A stretch of 64,000 nucleotides of DNA from Isochrysis galbana (lineage: Eukaryota; Haptophyta; Isochrysidales; Isochrysidaceae): positions 4,545,724-4,609,723 of the forward strand of contig CM030938.1 of NCBI GenBank assembly GCA_018136815.1, given 5' to 3'. Below the pieces are notes generated by a model, which was given only the letters and a program-made list of their open reading frames with translations, did not search any database and was not told the origin of the DNA. This document shows, one piece after another, positions 20,301 to 31,725 of the stretch (within the stretch, counting starts at the first letter, position 1; the number at the start of each line of letters is the position of its first letter). A program made the position numbers and the translations under genes.

Positions 20301-21504
20301 GACGGCCAGGGCGGCTCAGAGCGGCGCAGTGGAGCAGGCAAGGTACGGTTAGAAACGGGCGAGTTCCTGTAAGAAACGCCCGGTGCGCTCGGCGCGCGGC
20401 CCCGCCGTTCGCTCCCGCGCGCCGCTCGCCCCATCATCGGCGGACGGCTCTCTAATCTGTAGAACTTTCTAACGTTATGATGTTGAGCAGCCGCTCGGCT
20501 CTCCATCTACTTGAACTCTTTACTGCCGGGACCGCAGCAGCCAGATGTCTGCTTCGTGTTGTACTTTTTCGTGGAGAGCGGGGCGAGAAAGGCTGCAGAA
20601 GAGAGATCTGCCGCATTTTATCCGGGGAAAGAAGTGCGTGTGTCGTGTGGCGGGGCGCGCGAGAAGGAGCTGGAAGTGCTTAAGGTATGTTAGTCAAGGT
20701 TAGCCCGGTCACTCACTCTTTTTAACCACTATTTCCCACCTCCCCTGGGTGTCCAAGGATTCCTTAGGGTCCCCCCCTACCTGCCCCGCCAACTCCCTCC
20801 CCCCTCCGAACCACCCCCTCCCACCCCACGAAGGGCAATGGCGTCGGTGAGGGACTCCCCTCCCTTCCCCCGCGCGTGGCGGGCTATTTTGGGAGATTGA
20901 GGGGGGCGCTCACGGAAGGGAATCAGATTGGTGAATGTGGGGCGCATCAGTATTAGAAACGCGGAGCTTCCGCGACGTCCGATCGCCCGCGATCGGCCGA
21001 AGAATGGCCTGGAGGTGGTGGCCATGCAGAGCCCAGAGCTCTCGCGAGCAGGGTGGGGGGTCACTAGTAGGTCGCACGCTGGTTCTTGAGGGTCGCACAC
21101 ACTCGCACTAACCCATCCTGGCCCCTCGCACCGCAGGAATGCCTCGATTCGATCCGGCCCGACGCCCAGGGCCACGGCCCCTATTGACGTCGACAAGCGC
21201 TCGATTGGACGCCTGGAGGTGCAGCTCTTCAAGTGGCCGTGCGGCGCGACGGGCCGGTCGCGACCCGGCTGTTCCGGGCCTGCCTGTAACCCCCAAAGCC
21301 TCCTGGCCCGGCCCCACGCGTTCGCGCCCAGCGTTGATCCGAAATCTTGAGAGCTGGTGTGTGTCGTGTTCACGTCTCATCTCCGCCTTCACCGCAAAGG
21401 TGTACGCCGAGGCCGCTAGGTACATGAATTTGGCTCCTGGGGCGGAACCATTTCATGTGAAGTGTGTTAACTTGCCAAATGCAAGCTGAGGGGTAAGGAA
21501 GTGC
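20301..21504. other. stretch without recognisable gene
   Basis: Contains CTCTTTACTGCCGGGA at 20516 (also at the end of the heptamer array and at 37303). AAGGTTAGCCCGGTCACTCACT near 20697-20718 recurs in reverse near 25790-25815. No coding signal that I trust. Confidence 0.45.
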
Positions 21505-24500
21505 CAGCGGCAAGCGCAGTCGCGTTCGAAAGTTGGGCACTCGGGCCCGTTCGGCCCGTAGCCCTGGTCTTGTTTTCGGTGTTGCACAGGGCCAACTTCG
21601 ACGCGATGTGCGCGGGCGGCGGCGGCGATTGGCGTAGCTATAAGGGTGGCATCTTTCCAATTGATGCCTTTTGTGTCATTCTATCTTAGTGGATGACCGA
21701 GAAATCGCCGGCAGCGCGCCCGGTAGCGGTCGAAAGTTGGACACTCGGCCCATTCGGCCGGGTGACGTTCGCGTAGTCGTCGGCGCCACACACGGCCGAC
21801 TACTTCGCGATGCGCGCGGGCGGCGGCGGCGATTGGCGTGGCTGCTCGGGCGGCATATTCGGATATGGTGCCTGGTATGGGATTCTATCGTAGTGGATGA
21901 CCGAGAAAGCGCCGGCAGCGCGCCCGGTAGCGGTCGAAAGTTGGGCACTCGGCCCGTTCGGCCAGGTGACGTTGGCGTAGTCGTCGGCGCCACAAACGGC
22001 CGACTATTTCGCGATGCGCGAGGGCGGCGGCGGCGATTGGCGTGGCTGCTCGGGCGGCATATTCGGATATGGTGCCTGGTATGGGATTCTATCGTAGTGG
22101 ATGACCGAGGAAGCGCCGGCAGCGCGCCCGGTAGCGGTCGAAACTTGGGCACTCGGCCCGTTCGGCCAGGTGACGTTGGCGTAGTCGTCGGCGCCACGCA
22201 CGGCCGACTATTTCGCGATGCGCGAGGGCGGCGGCGGCGATTGGCGTGGCTGCTCGGGCGGCATATTCGAATATGGTGCCTGGTAGGGCATTCTATCGTA
22301 GTGGATGACCGAGAAAGCGCCGGCAGCGCGCCCGGTAGCGGTCGAAAGTTGGACACTCGGCCCGTTCGGCCGGGTGACGTTCGCGTAGTCGTCGGCGCCA
22401 CACACGGCCGTCTATTTCGCGATGCGCGAGGGCGGCGGCGGCGATTGGCGTGGCTGCTCGGGCGGCATATTCGGATATGGTGCCTGGTATGGGATTCTAT
22501 CGTAGTGGATGACCGAGAAAGCGCCGGCAGCGCGCCCGGTAGCGGTCGAAAGTTGGGCACTCGGCCCGTTCGGCCGGGTGACGTTCGCATAGTCGTCGGC
22601 GCCACGCACGGCCGACTATATCGCGATGCGCGAGGGCGGCGGCGGCGATTGGCGTGGCTGCTCGGGCGGCATATTCGAATATGGTGCCTGGTATGGGATT
22701 CTATCGTAGTGGATGACCGAGGAAGCGCCGGCAGCGCGCCCGGCAGCGGTCGAAAGTTGGACACTCGGCCCGTTCGGCCGGGTGACGTTGGCGTTGTCGT
22801 CGGCGCCACACACGGCCGACTATTTCGCGATGCGCGAGGGCGGCGGCGGCGATTGGCGTGGCTGCTCGGGCGGCATATTCGGATATGGCGCCTGGTATGG
22901 GATTCTATCGTAGTGGATGACCGAGAAAGCGCCGGCAGCGCGCCCGGTAGCGGTCAAAAGTTGGGCACTCGGCCCGTTCGGCCGGGTGACGTTGGCGTAG
23001 TCGTCGGCGCCACGCACGGCCGACTATTTCGCGATGCGCGTGGTCGGCGGCGGTGATTGGCGTGGCTGCTCGGGCGGCATATTCGAATATGGTGCCTGGT
23101 ATGGGATTCTATCGTAGTGGATGACCGAGAAAGCGCCGGCAGCGCGCCCGGTAGCGGTCGAGAGTTGGACACTCGGCCCGTTCGGCCGGGTGACGTTGGC
23201 GTAGTCGTCGGCGCCACACACGGCCGACTATTTCGCGATGCGCGAGGGCGGCGGCGGCGATTGGCGTGGCTGCTCGGGCGGCATATTCGGATATGGTGCC
23301 TGGTATGGGATTCTATCGTAGTGGATGACCGAGAAAGCGCCGGCAGCGCGCCCGGTAGCGGTCAAACGTTGGGCACTCGGCCCATTCGGCCGGGTGACGT
23401 TGGCGTAGTCGTCGGCGCCACACACGGCCGACTATTTCGCGATGCGCGCGGGCGGCGGCGGCGATTGGCGTGGCTGCTCGGGCGGCATATTCGAATATGG
23501 TGCCCGGTTTGGGATTCTTTCGTAGTGGATGACCGAGAAAGCGCCGGCAGCGCGCCCGGTAGCGGTCGAAAGTTGGACACTCGGCCCGTTCGGCCGGGTG
23601 ACGTTGGCGTTGTCGTCGGCGCCACACACGGCCGACTATTTCGCGATGCGCGAGGGCGGCGGCGGCGATTGGCGTGGCTGCTCGGGCGGCATATTCGGAT
23701 ATGGTGCCTGGTATGGGATTCTATCGTAGTGGATGACCGAGAAAGCGCCGGCAGCGCGCCCGGTAGCGGTCAAAAGTTGGGCACTCGGCCCGTTCGGCCG
23801 GGTGACGTTCGCATAGTCGTCGGCGCCACAAACGGCCGACTATTTCGCGATGCGCGAGGGCGGCGGCGGCGATTGGCGTGGCTGCTCGGGCGGCATATTC
23901 GAATATGGTGCCTGGTATGGGATTCTATCGTAGTGGATGACCGAGAAAGCGCCGGCAGCGCGCCCGGCAGCGGTCGAAAGTTGGGCACTCGGCCCGTTCG
24001 GCCGGGTGACGTTGGCGTAATCGTCGGCGCCACACACGGCCGACTATTTCGCGATGCGCGAGGGCGGCGGCGGCGATTGGCGTGGCTGCTCGGGCGGCAT
24101 ATTCGGATATGGTGCCTGGTATGGGATTCTATCGTAGTGGATGACCGAGAAAGCGCCGGCAGCGCGCCCGGTAGCGGTCAAACGTTGGGCACTCGGCCCA
24201 TTCGGCCGGGTGACGTTGGCGTAGTCGTCGGCGCCACACACGGCCGACTATTTCGCGATGCGCGCGGGCGGCGGCGGCGATTGGCGTGGCTGCTCGGGCG
24301 GCATATTCGAATATGGTGCCCGGTTTGGGATTCTTTCGTAGTGGATGACCGAGAAAGCGCCGGCAGCGCGCCCGGTAGCGGTCGAAAGTTGGACACTCGG
24401 CCCGTTCGGCCGGGTGACGTTGGCGTTGTCGTCGGCGCCACACACGGCCGACTATTTCGCGATGCGCGAGGGCGGCGGCGGCGATTGGCGTGGCTGCTCG

Positions 24501-25395
24501 GGCGGCATATTCGAATATGGTGCGTGGTATGGGATTCTATCGTAGTGGATGACCGAGAAAGCGCCGGCAGCGCGCCCGGCAGCGGTCGAAAGTTGGGCAC
24601 TCGGCCCGTTCGGCCGGGTGACGTTGGCGTAATCGTCGGCGCCACGCACGGCCGACTATATCGCGATGCGCGCGGGCGGCGGCGGCGATTGGCGTGGCTG
24701 CTCGGGCGGCATATTCGAATATGGTGCCTGGTATGGGATTCTATCGTAGTGGATGACCGAGAAAGCGCCGGCAGCGCGCCCGGCAGCGGTCGAAAGTTGG
24801 GCACTCGGCCCGTTCGGCCGGGTGACGTTGGCGTAATCGTCGGCGCCACGCACGGCCGACTATATCGCGATGCGCGCGGGCGGCGGCGGCGATTGGCGTG
24901 ACTGCTCGGGCGGCATATTCGGATATGGTGCCTGGTAGGGCATTCTATCGTAGTGGATGACCGAGAAAGCGCCGGCAGCGCGCCCGGTAGCGGTCGAGAG
25001 TTGGACACTCGGCCCGTTCGGCCGGGTGACGTTCGCGTAGTCGTCGGCGCCACGCACGGCCGACTATTTCGCGATGCGCGCGGGCGGCGGCGGCGATTGG
25101 CGTGGCTGCTCGGGCGGCATATTCGGATATGGTGCCTGGTAGGGCATTCTATCGTAGTGGATGACCGAGAAAGCGCCGGCAGCGCGCTCGGTAGAGGTGG
25201 GAAGTTGGGTGTTCGAACGCATCTCGGTACATTACCGTTTAGGCGGTTTTTTCGCCAATGCCGATATTCGACAAGATGTGCGAGGCTGGAGAGGGCAATT
25301 GGCTCGGCCACTAGACCAGCATATCTTGATTTAACGTTTTCTGCTGTCCTAGTTGAAATGGATGAAAGAAAAGACCATGCCGTCCGCCCGGTCGC
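21505..25395. repeat. 204-bp satellite array, about 17 units, with degenerate flanking units
   Basis: From about 21690 to 25200 a 204-bp unit repeats about 17 times. Each unit has the landmarks GTAGTGGATGACCGAG, GGCCGACTATTTCGCGATGC and GGCGGCGGCGGCGATTGGCG. Because 204 is divisible by three, frames without stops run through many units on both strands (forward frames of 461 and 614 codons are seen), but all are in register with the repeat. Units alternate between two types (ATTCGGATATGG and ATTCGAATATGG), and blocks 816 bp apart (23228-23629 and 24044-24445) are virtually identical, so there is higher-order structure. Diverged single units flank the array (21505-21690 and 25200-25395). They are alignable best in the frame that reads ADYFAMREGGGGDW inside, ANFDAMCAGGGGDW on the left and PIFDKMCEAGEGNW on the right. 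Confidence 0.93.
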
Positions 25396-26767
25396 GGTGC
25401 CAAATTAGCCGCTCTAGCCCTCGGTGACTAGTGGTTCACGTAAGCGTCTTGAGTTTTGTGATACTTTCGTACACATTGAAGTGCAAAATTATGAGTTTGA
25501 CTTAGGGTCCAGTGTGCAAAGAACCACCCTTGTAGACCCAGTGAGTTGGCGTCAAAATTTTCCTCGTCATTCCATGTTTGTGCCTCGCATGAAGGGCCTC
25601 ACTAAAAATATACCGGAGGGGGCCCGACTGTATTTCGCGCACCGTCTTCGAAGGCCTGAAATTCGGCATTTTTCGAAAATTTCGCCGGGGAACCCCCAAT
25701 TTTTTTTGCTGATCCATCCTACCGGAACCTATAGGGAGCTTATTTAGCCCTTCATTTACCCATAATTGCTGGTGCCCTCCGCACCCCCATAGTGAGTGAC
25801 CGGGCTATCAAGGTGTAGCCACCTGGCATCAGCACGCGTCAAAGTGTACGGGCAGATGCGCTGAGATTTGTCGTGATAGTACCGGGCTAGTGGAAGCAGT
25901 GGTACAAACGCTCAGATATTTTATATCTATTGTACATGTCCTAGTCCTAGGTGCGCTACGTGTTCAGGCCGATATCTTCAGATTTTTTGTCGGCGCTATA
26001 GTGTGTCTACCTGCGCGATTGTGATGCCATGAGCTGCATGCACTCGCGCAGGCGCTACGGTATCGCTACGGTAGGCTGCCTTCAGTGCGACATGAGACAC
26101 CACTTGCCACTCGCTGGCATTGCTCTGAATTCACATAGGGTGCAGTTGCTGGAGCGCGCTAGCCGCGACTGGCGCCGAGCACACATCTGCACAAGTTGGG
26201 CTTGCGTTTGCGTCCCGACACATCACATGCATACAGAAGATGTTGGATCATTTGAGATGCAGGCGCCAATACAGAACAGGAAGTTTATTGCATTGATCAT
26301 CGGTTCATGCGCTTCACCCTTGGCTTCAGCCGTTGAGAAGAGTGCGGAGAGCGCCGTGAACCGTGGCCAACGATGTCGCCTCGACCTGCTTTGCACCTTG
26401 CCATAGAACGGCGCCATCATTGCTGTGCCAAGTTGTAACGTTGTGTCGCCGGTCATAGGCAATAAGGCCAAGTCGTAATGGGCTGTCGACGCGCAACGGG
26501 AACATGCATACGGGAGACAAGAGCAAGGCGGACCTAGGCTGCTACGAAGCGAAATGGTGAGAGTCGAAAAACCGCACGGCTGACAACAATTTGCGCAACG
26601 CCACGACCCTCCCAGTTCACAGCTATCCACCACACCAACCAAGCACACCAATGTCATCATACCGAAAGGGTGAAATCACTGTTTGGCGGCCGAAGATGAC
26701 CCGGCAGCCTTCAATATCCCGGCGAGTCCATGCCACCATACACTTATGTCGCTGCCGGTGGTGCCTC
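25396..26767. other. stretch without confident gene
   Basis: Holds the second copy of the 90-bp dispersed repeat (25826-25916). A 107-codon open frame at 25424-25747 begins at GTG and has fairly protein-like composition, but no recognisable motif. The rest is short open frames at the 3' flank of the thioesterase gene. Confidence 0.4.
25826..25916. repeat. dispersed repeat, second copy of 10075-10165
   Basis: Matches 10075-10165 from the CGTCAA-GTACGGGCAG block to ACGCTCAG. Just upstream, GTGAGTGACCGGGCTATCAA is the reverse of a segment near 20697-20718. Confidence 0.7.
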
Positions 26768-28293
26768 TTACTCATCGGGAAGGCGAGCTCGAAGCCAAGC
26801 CAGCACGTCGGCGATCTCCTCTGGAGACGCAGAGTGCCCCAAGTGAGAATACTCCTTGAGCTCGTAGGAGCGGACTCCCATGTCGCGGAGGTGCTCAGCG
26901 GAGGCGCGAGCCCACTTGATCTGAACCTGTGCATATGGCCGGGACGTGGAGATTTTGCGTAGTGATGATTTGATTGATGAGCCCATCGGAGCGACGACGG
27001 ATGCCTTCCCCCTCGCAAACTTGGGCGCACTAGACGAAACGCGAATGCCATAAGCATATAGCCACAAGGCGCGTTAGCCGTAACAACTTGGCGGGCCATA
27101 TCGTCGGCTCAGCAAGGTGGAAGCGCGCACAGTGGGGTCGTCGGTCCCATGGAAGTGACCAACGGGCGTCTCTTTTGCAGCGGGCGAGAGGGTGAAGCTC
27201 TCCTCGCCTGCGAGGTATCCCGAGAGGCAAAGCACTCCGGCAAGCGTCTCCGAGTACTGCAGCCCAGTGTACAAGGCAACGGCCCCACCCTGCGAAAAAC
27301 CCCCGATGACGATGCGCGAGGGCGGGATGCCGGCCTCCACCTCTTGGGCAATAAGTGCGAGCATCTACGGCGGCGTGATGCAGATGCAAACAGCTGTAAG
27401 CAAAGCGTGAAGCCAGCCCCCTGGGCCCCACCGCTCTCCAGAGAACTCAAGGGTCAGTGAGTAAGTCTGGCTAAACGCAGGGACAGCAGCAGCATCGCAT
27501 TACCGCTTCGCGCGACTGCTCTATGCCAGTACAGGGCTGCGCCTCGCGCTTGTCGAGGCTCGTGATGTCGTACCAGCTGCGGAAGGGCATGGGAGACGGG
27601 TTAGCAATGAGAAGGAGCACTCGCTGCTGATCGAGTGGGTCACCACGACGCTGATGCCGTGGCTGCATTGCATCACACAGCCCACTCAATATGCACTGGT
27701 CTAGCAAAGGAAGAGCAAAGACGAAAACAGGTAGAGTGACGCAAACAGAAGCCAGGTATAGGGAGTGCTCGATGCGAGATGAGACCAAGCGGCGGGGACG
27801 GAGGGAAGGAGGGATAGGGTGGGAGACTGGGAGAAGGAGGGAGCAAGGGGACCGACAGATACGTGGGGTGCTCGAGGGAGAGGGAGACAAGAGAAGAAGG
27901 CAGGGAGGGAGAGAAAGAGAGAGGAAGGCGAGGAGGAGACGCGAGAGTGTTTGCTCACCTGGGCATCGGCATGCCACCGTTGAGTGTGACTGGTGTGACG
28001 GGCGCATTAGGAAGGACGAACTTGCAGTAGGGCATGCTCGCGTGCAGGTGCATCGCCACGTCGGCCCAGCCGAGGTTGGAATCTCCCAAGCCGTGAATAG
28101 GTCCAATCACGACGGCGGTATGAACAGAGCCTTCCGCTGGCCCGATGGAGATTAGGCCGTTGCGTGACTTGTCCTGCGTGACGCGCGGCGGAGCAGTCGA
28201 CATACCCGTCGTGGAGACACGCGCACGAGAGCCGTAGGAGACGGGCAGCGCCAGAGCGACGGCCGCGAGGCGCAGCGGACGCAGCGAGCGCAT
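26768..28293 (-). CDS. acyl-protein thioesterase / lysophospholipase-like alpha/beta hydrolase
   Basis: Four exons (28293-27959, 27576-27504, 27364-27131, 26926-26768) give 267 codons in perfect phase. The fold landmarks run in order: IHGLGD (oxyanion side), KFVLPNAPVTPVTLNGGMPM, SWYDI, GIEQS, the nucleophile elbow GGFSQGG (Ser near residue 160), HGTDD (Asp near 211) and YSHLGHS (His near 245). This is the acyl-protein thioesterase branch, which removes palmitate from proteins or acyl chains from lysophospholipids. Residues 1-20 are hydrophobic (RPLRLAAVALALPVSYG), so the enzyme probably enters the secretory pathway or a plastid, unlike the cytosolic animal form. A second in-frame Met (MSTAPPR) could make a shorter cytosolic form. 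Introns are 382, 139 and 204 nt. Confidence 0.9.
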
Positions 28294-28797
28294 CGTGTGT
28301 GAAGAAAGAGAGAGGAGGGGGGAGGGAGCGGGGGGGAAGAAGGAGGGGTACAAAGTAAAAAGACAGAGAGGCTAGTGAGTAGTGAGTGGTAGGTGAGTAT
28401 GCTGCTCTGGGTGGTGGGTGGTGGGTTCCCGCCAGATGCGCTGTGAGGCGTTCTGGCAGGATTTTGGGCTTTCCTCCTCGCTGTGGCGTAGAGCGCCACG
28501 GCGTGGCCCGTCCTGAGGCCGCCCACGGGTCTCGCCTCATTGATCAGTGATCGGCCTGGATCAGCGCCGGATCTGGCACAGTCAGAGAGAGAGAGGAGCC
28601 TAGATGCTAGATGGGAAAAATAGTGGAGGGGGCTCCTAAATCAGAAAAACAGTCTTTTCTTGGAGATTTTACAAGAACAGTGAAAAACGGTCCGAAAAAA
28701 AGTACGTTCTTAAAGTACCGGGGGGGGGGACACCAAAAATCAAAAATAAAAGGGGGCCTTCGGCTTCGGCTTATCGCCCCGTCGCCTGTCGTCTGTC
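28294..28797. other. 5' flank of the thioesterase gene; no gene seen
   Basis: Contains a GGGGGGGGG run at 28722-28730 and A-rich patches. No coding sequence recognised. Confidence 0.45.
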
Positions 28798-29000
28798 GTT
28801 GTCGCATCCGCGATCGACCTTTTCGTTTTAGAAGTTACCTGCGTTTCTATGTCCCTTATTCCTTGTAGGCTAGTCACCGTCGCAGCATCCTACATTCGCC
28901 CTCTTTGCCCTCGCCTCCTTTGTCGCCTCCCTTATTATTGTCTCCTGATTTCCTGCTTTGCCCTCCCGCCTCGCTTACCTCCTTGCGTTAAGACTCTGAA
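28798..29000 (+). mobile_element. retroelement 5' region, C type, copy 2
   Basis: Starts TGTCGCATCCGCGATCGACC and runs in parallel with 44674-44875 and the minus strand of 3780-4050 until about 29000, where it diverges before the ATG. Solo head fragment. Confidence 0.75.
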
Positions 29001-29227
29001 TAGGTTTCATTTGGAGCTATCTACCGTGAGTACGTGGACTGTATAGCTAGCGTGAGTAGCCCGAATCTTCAGAAGTTTTATAGATATTAGGTTTGGGAGT
29101 TTTTTGCTATCTAGATAGATACAGATAGTGCCCTTCGACAATCTAGATAGATACCGATAGTGCTTCTGCCAAACCTATTAGCAGTATCAGTATTATTAGT
29201 ATCATCTAGATAGTATCTTATTAAAAA

Positions 29228-29400
29228 AGGTCTGGGCGCCTCGGGATCCGCCAGCGGCTCCCGAGGCTTTCGAACCCATGACCTGCGGCCTCCCATGACC
29301 TGCGGCCTCCCGCCATGAGCCCAGGTCGCAGGTGCTTTTAGAGGAGGGCGTTGGCCTCGAGCGGGTTCGGTTGGGCGTTCGGCCGTTGGCTCCACACTTT
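29228..29400 (-). ncRNA. tRNA-derived SINE-like unit
   Basis: On the minus strand there is an A-box-like stretch (TGGGCTCATGGCGGG), about 45 nt later AGGTCATGGGTTCGAAAGCC containing a good Pol III B box (GGTTCGAAAGCC), then a short body and a TTTTTT run near 29222-29227. The region before the B box resembles the 3' half of a tRNA, with a 19-bp tandem duplication (GGAGGCCGCAGGTCATG twice). Too broken to fold as a working tRNA. Inference: SINE head. Confidence 0.45.
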
Positions 29401-29714
29401 GATTCGTCTTTCTGACGCCATCGCACAATCAGCTTCTCCTTCCTCTAGAGTATTTAAAACGTATGCCCTCTCTCCCTCTCTCTCATCCTCGCCCCGTCTG
29501 ACGTCACCAGCGGCCAGAAGCCACCGACAACCGATCTCTCCACGGGACTAGAGTGTGCCATAAGAAGCCTATTTTCGAGTGGATTATTACTTCATACTGG
29601 GAGCCCGAGGGAGGGGCGCTCGCGATCGTTGAGGTTTCATGACGACATACGTTACAACAGAGATCTCATACTTATATCTGCCAAGGAAGGGACGCGTCCC
29701 CTCGAAAGCCCCGA

Positions 29715-29888
29715 CGAGGAGAGAGAGAGAGAGAGGAGGAGAAAGAGAGGGAGAGAAAAGGAGAGAGAGGGGGGGGGGGGAGAGAGGAGAGAGGGCGGGG
29801 GGGGGGTATTGGGAGCGAGCTCTACTTGTACACGGAGAGAGGGGGGCGGGGGGGAGAGAGGGAGAGAGAGAGAGAAGGGAGAAGAAGA

Positions 29889-29919
<31 letters not shown>

Positions 29920-29965
29920 GGGGGGGGGGGGGGGGGGGGGAAGGAGGGGGAGAGAGAGAGAGAGA
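29715..29965. repeat. GA/G-rich microsatellite
   Basis: (GAGA)n mixed with runs of 8 to 20 G. It lies about 200 bp before the ArfGAP start. Open frames in it (Arg-Glu-Gly-rich) are artefacts. Confidence 0.85.
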
Positions 29966-30168
29966 AGCCCTCTTCCCTCAGACCCGACAACAATCGTAAG
30001 GACCTGTTCCGTCCTCGCTCACGCCACTCGCTTCTGCCCGCCTCGCGCTGACCCCATCGACACCTTCCTTCCTCGCCGTCTCTCTCTTCTTCCTCGCCGT
30101 CTTTCTCTTCTGTCTCGCCTTCTTTCTCTTCTTCCTCGCCTTCTCTCTTCTTGCCTGCACCAACTGAA

Positions 30169-31113
30169 ATGGAACCCGCCGAGGCGATCGCTGCTTACCA
30201 CGAAGCTCTTTCAGCCGGCCGCTCGCCCGAGGCTATTGCCGCAGCACGCGCTGCCGACAGGCAATCCCACGCCGAACTCAACGCGTTGCGCGCCAGGCCA
30301 GAGAACTCGGAGTGCTTCGACTGCACTGCTCGCAAGCCCGGATGGGCCGCCCTGCCCCACGGCATCTACTTGTGCATCGATTGTGCCCAAGTGCACCGCC
30401 ATCTCGGCCGGCACATCTCGCAGGTGAAGGCGATCAATACAGGCACCTACCTGTGGATGCCATACGAGCTACAGGTGATGCGCAGCATCGGCAATGGAAG
30501 AGCCGCCCGGGCGTATCGCAATGCTCCGCCCAAGGTGGCAGCCGGCACTCCAGCGGAGGTGAAGCTCAAGCGGGCGCAGGCGCTCTACGGAGATCACCAC
30601 TGGGGTGCTCCCATGTATGAGAAGGAAGCCGGGCAACGAAGCGCGGCCCCAACAGCCGCCATTGGCGGCATCGCCACTCCCACGCAAACCGCGCCTGGAC
30701 CACCTGCAATGTCAATGATGAAGTCTGCCGCACGCCCAAAGCTGCCGGGGGCGACGATCCACAAGACCGGGCCCCCTGTTTGCGACCTCATCGACTTTGA
30801 TTCTGACGAAGGTGCAGTATCGGCCTCGCAAGCAACAGTTGCATGCCCAACTTCCGGCCTCTTGGCTCCGGAGCCCCATGCCACCCCGGTGCAAAACGTT
30901 ACGCATTCGACACAAGCGATTGCGAATGTTGGCCAGCACGAGGCCAAGAAGGCCGCCATCCTGTCGGCATTTGCAACCAATCATAGCACATGCAGCTCCC
31001 GCGCACCCATGCACGCCACACGGTGCATAAATTTAAGCCCGCATCCTGTCCCAATGGCTTGCCCTGCGGCGGTGGGTGGCAGCACCGACTTCTTTGCTCA
31101 ATTCGGCCTTTGA
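30169..31113 (+). CDS. ArfGAP domain protein
   Basis: Single exon, 314 residues, from an ATG in good context (GAAATGG). The ArfGAP zinc finger is complete: C49-x2-C52-x16-C69-x2-C72, followed by the catalytic arginine R77 in VHRHLGRHISQVKAI and the conserved INTGTYLWMPYELQVM helix. It should stimulate GTP hydrolysis on Arf GTPases in vesicle coat turnover. The finger sits near residue 45 after a short helical N-terminus. The rest (from about 150) is Ala/Pro/Ser/Thr-rich and disordered, with an acidic DLIDFDSDEGA motif and FFAQFGL at the very end, short linear motifs of the kind that bind coat proteins. The subfamily cannot be fixed from the finger alone. An upstream in-frame TTG at 30151 is not used as the start. 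No intron, unlike its neighbours. Confidence 0.9.
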   Translation: MEPAEAIAAYHEALSAGRSPEAIAAARAADRQSHAELNALRARPENSECFDCTARKPGWAALPHGIYLCIDCAQVHRHLGRHISQVKAINTGTYLWMPYELQVMRSIGNGRAARAYRNAPPKVAAGTPAEVKLKRAQALYGDHHWGAPMYEKEAGQRSAAPTAAIGGIATPTQTAPGPPAMSMMKSAARPKLPGATIHKTGPPVCDLIDFDSDEGAVSASQATVACPTSGLLAPEPHATPVQNVTHSTQAIANVGQHEAKKAAILSAFATNHSTCSSRAPMHATRCINLSPHPVPMACPAAVGGSTDFFAQFGL

Positions 31114-31617
31114 TGGCGCGCGATTGAACCCACCCACTGTGTGGGTTCAGCATTTGGGATTGTTCGGGCACAGCTCAAATTTGCCTGATGCTAAACAGTG
31201 CAGTGCAAGAGGGCCGTGTGTCCATAGCGCGAGGGGCAGCAGATGCGCCAAGAAATGATTGTCTGCGCTGCATGTTAGCGCGCTGCATTAGCATTAGAGA
31301 TGCGAGATGCCGCGCTCCTCGCGCTTGCGCGATTAAAAGCTTAACAGCAACGCTTTCGACAATAGGAGAAAGGCAAAAAAAAACTTTATAATATTCTCGC
31401 ACGTGGCACTGGGTCCCATCCTCGTAGCCACGCCATTCTCCCTTCTACTCCCTTCCTCACCCTCACTCCCCGCCTTGCGGCAACTCCCCTCGTGCACTAC
31501 TTCGGGGCTCAGGTCGTGCGGGGGTCCGAGCAAGGCGGAGTGCACCTGTCCACAGCGGCATGTTCTCAGCTTAATCCTGTGCTGATGTGTGACCTGTTTA
31601 TCTTAGGATTGTTCATC
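31114..31617. other. 3' flank of the ArfGAP gene; no gene seen
   Basis: Contains an A8 run and AT-rich stretch near 31377-31395 that could serve 3' processing. No other signal. Confidence 0.4.
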
Positions 31618-31618
31618 C

Positions 31619-31725
31619 AACTAAGTTTATACTTGGTTCGCCCATGGGGGGACACGAGCCCCCCCCTCTCTCCAATCCTCCCCTGCCGTGGGGGAGGAAC
31701 CACCCATCCTCCTGGCACGCCTGAT
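31619..31725 (+). mobile_element. LINE-like head: stem-loop plus ORF1 start (copy d)
   Basis: Stem AACTAAGT / ACTTGGTT (one G-T wobble), loop TTAT, at 31619-31638. The ATG at 31644 follows after exactly five nt and opens a short frame (MGGHEPPPLSNPPLPWG) that stops near 31722. The stem-loop is the same family as at 15071. Confidence 0.5.

Noticed and set aside
21671..24901. Two long forward frames (461 and 614 codons) and long reverse frames in the satellite
   Set aside because: The unit is 204 bp, divisible by three, so any stop-free unit frame persists; several frames are open on both strands and no start or terminator is conserved.
21690..25200. Possible CRISPR-like array
   Set aside because: The unit is a contiguous 204-bp repeat with no distinct spacers, and the genome is eukaryotic.
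25424..25747. 107-codon gene right of the satellite
   Set aside because: Begins at GTG, no motif, no splice sites, and the region holds dispersed repeats.
29111..29428. Reverse transcriptase fragment suggested by YYLDD
   Set aside because: The five residues occur in an AT-rich repeat with no neighbouring RT motifs.
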